This document shows positions 1-5,120 of a stretch of DNA of 9,549 nucleotides, piece after piece. The notes under the pieces are model-generated. The model saw only the letters and a program-made list of their open reading frames with translations, did no database searches and was not told the origin of the DNA. A program made the position numbers and the translations under genes. Positions within the stretch are counted from its first letter, which is position 1. Every line of letters starts with the position of its first letter. This stretch comes from Actinomycetota bacterium (GTDB taxonomy: Bacteria; Actinomycetota; Actinomycetes; Nanopelagicales; Nanopelagicaceae). The stretch spans positions 1 through 9,549 of the forward strand of contig WLDZ01000028.1 in assembly GCA_009704515.1 (NCBI GenBank), in the 5' to 3' direction.

Positions 1-348
1 AATGTCTTGCGCGCGCAGATCATTCAGGCTCAAGTTGCCCCAGCACTAGTTCTTATCGGTGTAATGGTTCTCGCAACAGCTGGTTTCTTTGAGAGTGCAT
101 CTGATTCAGCGAAATTTCTAGCTTTGGGTGTTGCAGCAGTGACAGGTATCCTCGCGACTATTAGCCAATATGCTGCAGTTCGCGAAGGCGAAGCTCTACT
201 AGTTGATCTTGGCAAAGTTGATAAGCCAAGTGCGCTATCTCGCAAAATTGCGGGATCTCGTGGTCTGATTTCGCTTTCAGCAATAGCAATAATTGCCTTT
301 GATATTGCAATCTTTGCTCTCGTTGTGTGGGCAGTACTAGGTAACTAA
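1..348 (+). CDS. 3' end of an uncharacterised integral membrane protein (5' truncated by window)
   Basis: The reading frame is open from the first base of the window, so this is the C-terminal part of a longer gene or very close to its start. A TTG at position 7 is a possible but unconvincing start. About 115 residues are visible. Three hydrophobic stretches are seen: residues around 12-30, 38-58, and 90-113 at the extreme C-terminus. A hydrophilic, charged linker (REGEALLVDLGKVDKPS) lies between the second and third, so at least three membrane helices are likely. I recognise no catalytic motif and cannot assign a family. The stop codon (346-348) directly abuts the ATG of the next small ORF, which suggests translational coupling. 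Moderate confidence that it is coding; function unknown. Confidence 0.7.
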   Translation, partial: NVLRAQIIQAQVAPALVLIGVMVLATAGFFESASDSAKFLALGVAAVTGILATISQYAAVREGEALLVDLGKVDKPSALSRKIAGSRGLISLSAIAIIAFDIAIFALVVWAVLGN

Positions 349-471
349 ATGAACACTGGTCTAATAATTACTGTGGTTTACGCAGTTGTAGTACTTGCCA
401 TTGTTGCTCGTATAGATAGACCAAGAAAAAACCGCCAGCGCCTTACGGGGCGTGGCGGTGATTTCGAATAA
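349..471 (+). CDS. Small single-pass membrane protein (40 aa), hypothetical
   Basis: A 40-codon ORF starts with an ATG that immediately follows the TAA of the preceding gene (TAAATG, no spacing). It encodes an N-terminal hydrophobic helix (about residues 5-20, rich in V, I, A and L) followed by a strongly basic tail (RIDRPRKNRQRLTGRG). This is the pattern of a small membrane protein with a cytoplasmic basic end. The abutting start and the hydrophobic-then-basic design favour a real gene. Against it, its last 14 codons are also the stem-loop of a terminator for the opposite strand, so the basic tail could be a by-product of that structure. Function unknown. Confidence 0.5.
   Translation: MNTGLIITVVYAVVVLAIVARIDRPRKNRQRLTGRGGDFE
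426..459 (-). terminator. Rho-independent terminator for the PsiE-family gene
   Basis: A GC-rich hairpin occupies 431-459. The outer stem ACCGCCA/TGGCGGT has 7 bp, then one bulged G, an inner stem CGCC/GGCG of 4 bp and a 6-nt loop. On the minus strand it is followed by a U-tract (A-run 426-431 on the plus strand, then further As at 423-424). It begins 15 bp past the stop of the minus-strand gene and lies wholly inside the converging small ORF. Confidence 0.8.
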
Positions 472-486
472 GTCTTATTCTTTTTT
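466..486 (+). terminator. Possible plus-strand terminator (AT-rich inverted repeat plus T6)
   Basis: The sequence GAATAA-GTC-TTATTC (466-480) is a perfect 6-bp inverted repeat with a 3-nt loop and is followed directly by TTTTTT (481-486). The two arms contain the stop codons of the two converging genes (TAA at 469-471, and TTA at 475-477 on the minus strand). The stem is weak because it is AT-rich. The GC hairpin just upstream (431-459) may help it act on plus-strand transcripts. Confidence 0.45.
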
Positions 487-960
487 CTTACCTCTATGAG
501 CCTGCTTTGATAAGAAGATAGCAAAGACTAGTGCGACAACAATCAGAGCATTAAGCCCCATCTCATACATCGCACGCTCAAATGCAGTGTCACTCTTGCC
601 ACTTTCGAGAGTGACAGATGCACCCACGGTGAGAATGTGCCGCACAGCAGCGATAACGCCGATGATTAAGAACTTATCGAGTTGATATACGCCATCAGTA
701 AAGCGCGAAATTACAGTGCGGAGAATTTCAAGAATAATGACAATAAATAGGATGTCATTTACACCCTGAATCATTCCGTTAGGGAAGAAGGGTGCGGTCT
801 CAACCAATCGTTTGATTGTGTAGAAAAAGGCAAAGATCCCGATTATAAAGAGCGCGATTGCAAGTAAGGCATGGAATAAGTCTTCAATAAGATCGACATA
901 CTTGACCGGGATGATGGAGGTTTCAACCTCTTTATCCTCTTTACTAATGTTTTTTGTCAT
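475..960 (-). CDS. PsiE-family (phosphate-starvation-inducible) membrane protein
   Basis: This 161-residue protein fits the PsiE family. After a charged N-terminus (about 20 residues) there are four hydrophobic helices at roughly 23-50, 68-88, 95-113 and 136-152. The segment with DILFIVIILEILRTVI followed by FLIIGVIAAVRHIL is the conserved core of the family, and the C-terminus is basic (HRGKKKE). The family name comes from an E. coli gene induced on phosphate starvation; its biochemical role is not established, so no reaction can be given. No phosphate-responsive (PhoB/PhoP-type) operator is evident in the 88 bp upstream. The gene stands alone, converging on the gene to its left and divergent from the DinB-like gene. 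No Shine-Dalgarno is visible, and a TANNNT hexamer 5 nt before the ATG suggests a leaderless mRNA. Confidence 0.85.
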   Translation of the reverse strand: MTKNISKEDKEVETSIIPVKYVDLIEDLFHALLAIALFIIGIFAFFYTIKRLVETAPFFPNGMIQGVNDILFIVIILEILRTVISRFTDGVYQLDKFLIIGVIAAVRHILTVGASVTLESGKSDTAFERAMYEMGLNALIVVALVFAIFLSKQAHRGKKKE

Positions 961-965
961 GTTAA

Positions 966-971
966 AAGGTA
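966..971 (-). promoter_or_regulatory. Candidate -10 hexamer for the PsiE-family gene (TACCTT)
   Basis: On the minus strand TACCTT lies 5 nt before the ATG at 960. This is close to the 6-nt spacing of the other leaderless-type promoters in the window. There is no purine-rich ribosome binding site and no convincing -35 element. Confidence 0.4.
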
Positions 972-1036
972 CATCTTTGGTAGCAAAAAATGGTTGTAAG
1001 ACCCGAAATTACCCATCAACAATTATCTAGAAAGGG

Positions 1037-1042
1037 TAGATT
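1037..1042 (+). promoter_or_regulatory. -10 hexamer of a leaderless promoter (TAGATT)
   Basis: TAGATT ends exactly 6 nt before the ATG at 1049, so transcription would start at or next to the start codon. A weak purine run (AAAGGG, 1031-1036) is 12 nt from the ATG, too far for a good ribosome binding site. I see no clear -35 element. Confidence 0.5.
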
Positions 1043-1048
1043 GTAGAT

Positions 1049-1501
1049 ATGAGTGAGCAGTTAGCCCTTTTTGATAGGCATACAAATGAGTTTTTGGACG
1101 CTTTGGCGCTCATCCCCGATAGCAAGCGGAAGATTTCTGTAGATGGCGAATGGTCTGCGGCCTTTATCGTTCATCACACGGCTGATGTCGAAGTCCATTT
1201 TGCCGCCCGCTATTTGCTTCTGCTTGGCGCTGATAATCCGCCACTGATCTTTTTTGATGAGAATCTCTATCCAGATCGCCTCGATTATGCAGGCCGCACT
1301 CTCAGTAAATCACTTGCAGCGATTGTAGGAATTCGCACGATGATGAGCGAGACTCTTGGAAAATTGCAGAGCGCGGATTGGGATCGCACAATGACACACG
1401 GTGATGGCAAGACCGCCACCCTAAGTCGCTTAGTTGAAAAAGCAGATGGGCATATTGTCTCTCACACTGAACAACTTAAATCTTTAGCTGCTCTTCTCTA
1501 A
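1049..1501 (+). CDS. DinB-like / mycothiol-transferase-superfamily metal-binding protein
   Basis: This 150-residue protein has the layout of the DinB superfamily, a four-helix bundle that binds a divalent metal through three histidines. The first part carries the family's W-S...HH-TADVEVH segment (Trp35, His42/His43, His50). The C-terminal helix carries the H-x3-H pair (His135 and His139, in GHIVSHTEQL). Related actinobacterial proteins include thiol-dependent S-transferases and maleylpyruvate isomerases, but nothing here identifies a substrate. The length is normal for the family. The ATG start agrees with a leaderless promoter 6 nt upstream. The stop codon is 4 bp before the transporter gene, so the two are probably one transcript, though the pairing does not reveal a shared pathway. 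Confidence 0.75.
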   Translation: MSEQLALFDRHTNEFLDALALIPDSKRKISVDGEWSAAFIVHHTADVEVHFAARYLLLLGADNPPLIFFDENLYPDRLDYAGRTLSKSLAAIVGIRTMMSETLGKLQSADWDRTMTHGDGKTATLSRLVEKADGHIVSHTEQLKSLAALL

Positions 1502-1505
1502 TCCG

Positions 1506-2393
1506 ATGAAGAGTAAAACCTCGTGGATTCCTGTCTATATAATTTTGGGAATAGTCTGGGGTTGCTCATTCATCTTTATTAAGGCAGGGCTTGAATTTCT
1601 ATCTCCAGTTGGGGTTGCTTTCGTAAGATGTGCATTAGGTGCGGTGACTCTCTATTCTTATGCAAGATTTAAGGGCATCTCGCTACCGCGCAATCGAATG
1701 GCGCTTGTACATATTTGGGTAGTGAGTTTGCTTCTTAATGTTATTCCTGGAATTTTCTATGCTCTCGCTGAAACAGCCGTGACATCAATCTTGGCCGCAA
1801 TTATGAATGCCGTCACTCCATTGATGACGGTTTTGGCGATTTTGTTAATTAATCGCGAAGAGAAGCCAGAGTTTCATCAACTGCTTGGTTTGCTTCTGGG
1901 TTTTCTGGGAGTTCTCATTGTGCTGGGTGCTTGGGCTGGGTTAGGTGATAACCCACTTTGGGCAATATTGATTCTGCTATTTGCAGTTGCGTGTTACGGA
2001 GTTACTTTCCCATATACCCGCAGATTTGTGATGCCACTCAAGATTAAAAGTGAAGCAATTGTTGCCACCCAGTTGATCTGCGCCGCCTCAACTTTGCTAC
2101 CGATATATCTTATAAGCGGAATATCAGTCACCACACTTCCAGTAACGCCAGTTATATCAATGGTTGCACTTGGGGTTTTTGGCAGCGGCTTTGCCTATCT
2201 CTGGAACTTTAAAATCATGCAATTAGCTGGAAGCGCCATTGCCAGTAGCGTTACATACTTAACGCCATTGGTCGCTGTAATTGTGGGAGTAATTTTCTTA
2301 AGTGAGAAGGTCACTTGGAATGAACCTGTGGGAGCGCTCGTAGTTTTACTTGGCGCCGCGATTGCACAAGAGAGAATAAAACTGAAAAAGTAG
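1506..2393 (+). CDS. EamA / drug-metabolite transporter (DMT) superfamily permease
   Basis: This 295-residue polytopic membrane protein is the normal length for the 10-TMS DMT family, with two EamA repeats (about residues 8-140 and 150-288). Each repeat has the family's glycine-rich end: LGFLGVLIVLG closes the first, and VGALVVLLGAAIAQ closes the second after the conserved LTPLVAVIVGVIFLSEK...W segment. The opening WGCSFIFIKAGLEFLSP...FVRC is typical of repeat 1. These are inner-membrane exporters or permeases of metabolites such as amino acids; the substrate cannot be read from sequence. The ATG follows the preceding stop by 4 nt with no visible ribosome binding site, so coupling is likely. 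Its stop lies 2 bp from the stop of the convergent cbiO gene, and no terminator is visible between them. Confidence 0.88.
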   Translation: MKSKTSWIPVYIILGIVWGCSFIFIKAGLEFLSPVGVAFVRCALGAVTLYSYARFKGISLPRNRMALVHIWVVSLLLNVIPGIFYALAETAVTSILAAIMNAVTPLMTVLAILLINREEKPEFHQLLGLLLGFLGVLIVLGAWAGLGDNPLWAILILLFAVACYGVTFPYTRRFVMPLKIKSEAIVATQLICAASTLLPIYLISGISVTTLPVTPVISMVALGVFGSGFAYLWNFKIMQLAGSAIASSVTYLTPLVAVIVGVIFLSEKVTWNEPVGALVVLLGAAIAQERIKLKK

Positions 2394-2395
2394 AT

Positions 2396-3136
2396 TTAAA
2401 TGGCGAAGCCGACTGGCAGTTCAAGTCGATGTGCGCTTAGTAACTCTTTATCTCCCAGAATTTCGCGAGTCTTCTTATCAGCAACGATGATGCCACCTGA
2501 CAAAATTACGGCTCGCTCACAGAGCTCAAGTGCATATGGAAGATCATGAGTAACCATCACAATTGTGATTGCTAAAGAGCGCAGAATGTCGGCCAATTCA
2601 CGTCGACTAGCTGGATCTAGATTTGATGACGGCTCATCTAGAACAAGTATCTCTGGCTTCATCGCTAAAACTGTGGCGACAGCAACTCGACGTCGTTGTC
2701 CAAAAGAGAGGTGATGGGGAGGTCGGTCTTTAAACTCTGTCATGCCAACAAGCTCTAGCGCTTCGATTACTACTCGATTGAGTTCTTCGCCGCGAACGCC
2801 CATGTTGTAAGGGCCAAAGGCAACATCTTCACCGACTGTTGGCATAAATAGTTGATCATCGGGATCTTGAAAGACGATTCCTACTTTAGAACGAATAGAA
2901 CGCAGATTAGCTTTATCACTTGCATCAACTAATTGACCGGCGACTCTTACTTCACCGTGTGCCGCTGGGTGTATTCCGTTCATATGCATGACAAGCGTTG
3001 TCTTTCCTGCACCGTTCGGGCCTAAGAGCGCGACTCTTTCACCCTGACCAACTGTGAGGTTGACTCCAAAGAGCGCTTGATTGCCATCGGGATAGGCAAA
3101 GGCAAGGTCTTTTATCTCAAGGCTTGGAGTACTCAT
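2396..3136 (-). CDS. cbiO: Nickel/cobalt ECF transporter ATPase, CbiO type
   Basis: This 246-residue ABC ATPase powers metal uptake by the ECF complex on the cytoplasmic face of the membrane. All motifs are intact: Walker A GPNGAGKTT (residues 39-47), Q-loop FQDPDDQLF around Gln90 (the form usual in CbiO/EcfA), signature LSFGQ (143-147), Walker B ILVLDEP (163-169) and switch histidine His197 (VTHD). The single ATPase gene in the operon implies a CbiO homodimer. The ATG overlaps the cbiQ stop by one base (TAATG), a standard coupling arrangement that should keep the subunits in balance. It is the last gene of the cbiM-PDGLE-cbiQ-cbiO operon and converges with the EamA gene 2 bp away. Confidence 0.95.
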   Translation of the reverse strand: MSTPSLEIKDLAFAYPDGNQALFGVNLTVGQGERVALLGPNGAGKTTLVMHMNGIHPAAHGEVRVAGQLVDASDKANLRSIRSKVGIVFQDPDDQLFMPTVGEDVAFGPYNMGVRGEELNRVVIEALELVGMTEFKDRPPHHLSFGQRRRVAVATVLAMKPEILVLDEPSSNLDPASRRELADILRSLAITIVMVTHDLPYALELCERAVILSGGIIVADKKTREILGDKELLSAHRLELPVGFAI

Positions 3137-3855
3137 TATTGGCCCATTCTAGTTGTGATGAGAAGAATGAGCAGTGCGATAAATGGAGCAGATAGGGCGG
3201 TCGCCCATTGTGCGAGCGGAACATGACGGCTCTCTTCATGGGGCAATTCGCCAGCATAGCCACGAGATAACATCGCAAGATGAATTCTTTCACCACGTTC
3301 GTAAGAACGAATAAAGAGAGAAGCTGCAACAGTTGCCAGAACTTTCCAATGCTTTATTCCAGTTGCTTCAAAACCACGAGATTCGCGGGCAATCTTCATG
3401 CGCTCCATCTCATCGCTAATTACATTGACATAGCGCAACATAAAGGTTGCAATTTGAACCATCATGCGTGGCAGCTTTAATCGTTCTAATCCACGTAAGA
3501 TTTCACGGGCTGTTGTACTTGTTGAAAGTATTACCGCGGTAAGAACGCCAATAGTTCCTTTGGCAACAATTGAAAGTGCGGCTTCGATCCCATCTTTGTA
3601 GAGCTCAAATGGTCCAACGCTGATTACCTCGCCCTTACCGAAAAATGGCATTAATATTGCAAAGAAAATAAATGGAATCTCAATTAATGCGCGCTTACCC
3701 AGCGTTAAGAGAGGAATCTTTGCAACCTTGGCAGTTATCAAGATGACGATGAAGTAACCAATAAAGGCGCCCCATGTACTAATTGGGGTGGCAATACTTA
3801 CAAAGATAAAGAAGAGTGCGGCAACGATTTTTACATGAGAGGGCAGTTGATGCAC
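3136..3855 (-). CDS. cbiQ: Nickel/cobalt ECF transporter transmembrane protein, CbiQ type
   Basis: This is the EcfT/CbiQ membrane subunit that couples the ATPase to the metal-binding subunit. Several hydrophobic helices are visible (about residues 8-40, 58-72, 95-112, 215-237). The two coupling motifs that contact the ATPases are present: ARESRG at 156-161 and AMLSRG at 194-199, with the usual IRSYERGERIHLAM segment. The coordinates use a GTG at 3855, the first standard start codon in frame, which has no ribosome binding site. The true N-terminus is probably longer. The same frame stays open for 28 further codons upstream and encodes a His-rich HHHGHD...LYIHRHS segment that looks like the start of other actinobacterial CbiQ proteins, but contains no ATG, GTG, TTG or CTG. 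An ATG at 3918-3920, right after the PDGLE stop, is in the wrong frame. See findings. Confidence 0.88.
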   Translation of the reverse strand: MHQLPSHVKIVAALFFIFVSIATPISTWGAFIGYFIVILITAKVAKIPLLTLGKRALIEIPFIFFAILMPFFGKGEVISVGPFELYKDGIEAALSIVAKGTIGVLTAVILSTSTTAREILRGLERLKLPRMMVQIATFMLRYVNVISDEMERMKIARESRGFEATGIKHWKVLATVAASLFIRSYERGERIHLAMLSRGYAGELPHEESRHVPLAQWATALSAPFIALLILLITTRMGQ

Positions 3856-3920
3856 AACTGAATGGCGATGGATGTAGAGCCTTTCACCGACATCGTGTCC
3901 ATGATGGTGTTGCTGCTCAT

Positions 3921-4229
3921 CTACTTTGATAATTTGCTCTTATCTTTACGCAAGAAGTAGAAGAGACCAACAGAGATACCGGCAGTGCCGAGCACGCCAA
4001 TTACACCTGAAAGCCCTACAGAGAGCCGATCATTATCGACTCCTTTGACCCCGTAATCTGCGAGGGGGCTATCTGCAATCGCATGATCTTCTGCTGTCTC
4101 AATGAATCCGACAGTCTCAGCAACTTTTTCTAGCCCGTCGGGATTTGAAGATGCATAAAAAGAAACTACGCCAGCGAGTAAGAGTGAGACAAGTAATGCA
4201 CCGAGATAAAACTTCTTATTTGAAATCAT
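3921..4229 (-). CDS. PDGLE-domain protein, CbiN/NikN-like subunit of the Ni/Co ECF transporter
   Basis: This 102-residue protein has an N-terminal membrane helix (about 7-27), a periplasm-facing middle and a C-terminal helix (about 72-94) with a basic tail. Right after the first helix is the diagnostic SNPDGLEKVAE...GFIE segment, later SPLADYGVKGVDNDRLSVGLSG, which defines the PDGLE domain. In other genomes this domain is fused to CbiM/NikM or encoded beside it, and it plays the role of CbiN, which is needed for metal loading by CbiM. Here it is a separate gene between cbiM and cbiQ. Its ATG lies 2 bp after the cbiM stop, with AAAGG about 8 nt upstream of the ATG as a ribosome binding site inside the end of cbiM. 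Confident of family; exact role inferred from position. Confidence 0.9.
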   Translation of the reverse strand: MISNKKFYLGALLVSLLLAGVVSFYASSNPDGLEKVAETVGFIETAEDHAIADSPLADYGVKGVDNDRLSVGLSGVIGVLGTAGISVGLFYFLRKDKSKLSK

Positions 4230-4231
4230 GA

Positions 4232-4906
4232 CTAAGCCTTTCTAATTTCTAGATTTGAGGCAGTGGGTTTCCAGCCATAGACAAGATCGGGCCTACTTGC
4301 GACTACCGCACTCACAGCAAGGCTGGTGATTACAGCCTCACCAATTCCAATAAGTAAATGAGTGCCAAACATTCCAGCTAAAACTGTCGAGACAGAGTAA
4401 GTCGCGGTTCCACCAATTGCGTACTGTCCAACAAAACCAAGTGCAGCCATAGGAACTGAAACAAATGCACCCACTGCTGCTGCGAAAGGAATACTAGTTT
4501 TCTCTTTTGGTAGAACTTTACGAGCTACTAGGAATGCGCCGTAACCAACCCACACACCAAGTAGTGACATATTAAAAATACTTAATCCAAGGGCGCTCAA
4601 TCCACCATCTGCAAATAGAAATGCTTGCATAATCAAAACGACACTTAAGGCCAGCGTTGCAACATAAGGCCCCACCAAAATGGCTGCGAGCGCTCCACCA
4701 ATCAAGTGACCGCTTGTGCCTGCAGCAACTGGGAAGTTAAGCATCTGCACTGCGAAGATAAATGTTGCGGTGAGACCTGCCAGCGGTGCGCTCTTCTCAT
4801 CCAAGCTTTCGCGGGCGCCTTTGAGTGAGAGCGCAATGCCTGCAGCCGCAATTGCTCCAAATGCCGCAGAGGTAGGAAGATCGATAAAGCCATCAGGAAT
4901 ATGCAT
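4232..4906 (-). CDS. cbiM: Nickel/cobalt ECF transporter substrate-binding subunit, CbiM/NikM type
   Basis: This 224-residue membrane protein is the metal-recognising S component. It begins MHIPDGF, the invariant N-terminus of the family. In NikM structures the metal is held by the amino group of Met1, His2 and His67, and here His67 falls exactly in the GTSGHLIGG motif. This fixes the start at 4906, because the initiator methionine is part of the site. Seven or so hydrophobic helices follow, ending in GTHLLIGIGEAVIT, also typical. AAAGGA lies 8 nt before the ATG, a good ribosome binding site. It heads the four-gene operon. Family homology alone cannot tell nickel from cobalt. The upstream Nur-box-like palindrome argues for nickel, and no cobalamin riboswitch is seen in the leader. 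Confidence 0.95.
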   Translation of the reverse strand: MHIPDGFIDLPTSAAFGAIAAAGIALSLKGARESLDEKSAPLAGLTATFIFAVQMLNFPVAAGTSGHLIGGALAAILVGPYVATLALSVVLIMQAFLFADGGLSALGLSIFNMSLLGVWVGYGAFLVARKVLPKEKTSIPFAAAVGAFVSVPMAALGFVGQYAIGGTATYSVSTVLAGMFGTHLLIGIGEAVITSLAVSAVVASRPDLVYGWKPTASNLEIRKA

Positions 4907-4935
4907 CGCTCAAATCCTTTACTCGTTTTGGTCTT

Positions 4936-4947
4936 CCCCTCGCGGGG
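4936..4947 (-). other. Small GNRA-capped hairpin in the cbiM leader
   Basis: On the cbiM sense strand CCCC-GCGA-GGGG can form a 4-bp all-GC stem with a GNRA-type tetraloop, between the palindrome and the ribosome binding site. It is too small for a riboswitch and has no following U-tract. It may only stabilise the leader. Confidence 0.35.
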
Positions 4948-4951
4948 CTAG

Positions 4952-4968
4952 ATGCAAATCGTTTGCAA
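4952..4968. promoter_or_regulatory. Nur-box-like palindromic operator upstream of cbiM
   Basis: The sequence ATGCAA-ATCGT-TTGCAA contains a perfect palindrome, TGCAAA-TCG-TTTGCA (4953-4967). It fits the Nur operator pattern tTGCaa-N5-ttGCAA described for the Fur-family nickel uptake regulator of Streptomyces, differing only at the outermost left base. It lies 46-62 bp before the cbiM start codon. It would cover the transcription start if the minus-strand hexamer TACCCT (4974-4979) is the -10, the expected position for a repressor. Fur, Zur and Mur boxes share the general architecture, so the assignment rests on the GCAA/TTGC half sites and on the gene it precedes. Confidence 0.6.
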
Positions 4969-4973
4969 GTAGA

Positions 4974-4979
4974 AGGGTA
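4974..4979 (-). promoter_or_regulatory. Candidate -10 of the cbiM operon (TACCCT)
   Basis: On the minus strand TACCCT would place the transcription start near 4967, inside the palindrome, and give a leader of about 60 nt containing the AAAGGA ribosome binding site. No clear -35 is seen. Alternative -10-like hexamers (CATAAT, GATAAT) lie further upstream, in 5020-5033. Confidence 0.35.
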
Positions 4980-5074
4980 GAGGGAGAGAGAGGCGAGCGC
5001 TACCTGAGAATGCGCTTAAATTATGTGAATTATCCGTCACTTTGGAGCGCTAAAGGCTAGAGTGCGGGAATCCA

Positions 5075-5106
5075 GTAGGTAGGCGCAGGAGTAGGTAGGC
5101 GCAGAA
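5075..5106. repeat. Tandem 16-bp direct repeat, two copies, upstream of the TPR gene
   Basis: GTAGGTAGGCGCAG occurs at 5075-5088 and again at 5091-5104. As 16-bp units (5075-5090 and 5091-5106) the copies match at 15 of 16 positions. The second copy ends 14 bp before the ATG at 5121. It could be a recent duplication or a paired binding site. The AGGAG formed at the repeat junction (5087-5091) is too far from either start codon to be a ribosome binding site. Confidence 0.8.
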
Positions 5107-5120
5107 CGGGGGTGGCATCT

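Noticed and set aside
2394..2395. Terminator between the convergent EamA and cbiO genes
   Set aside because: The stops are 2 bp apart and no stem-loop with a T-tract is visible there, so read-through or factor-dependent termination is more likely.
3117..3480. Overlapping ORFs on both strands within cbiQ (70 and 66 codons)
   Set aside because: They lie within the clearly coding cbiQ sequence, have no recognisable domains, and show compositions expected of shadow frames.
4907..5060. Cobalamin or NiCo riboswitch upstream of cbiM
   Set aside because: On the cbiM sense strand I find no B12-box-like segment and no repeated GC-rich junction pattern of NiCo RNAs. Only a 4-bp GNRA hairpin is visible.
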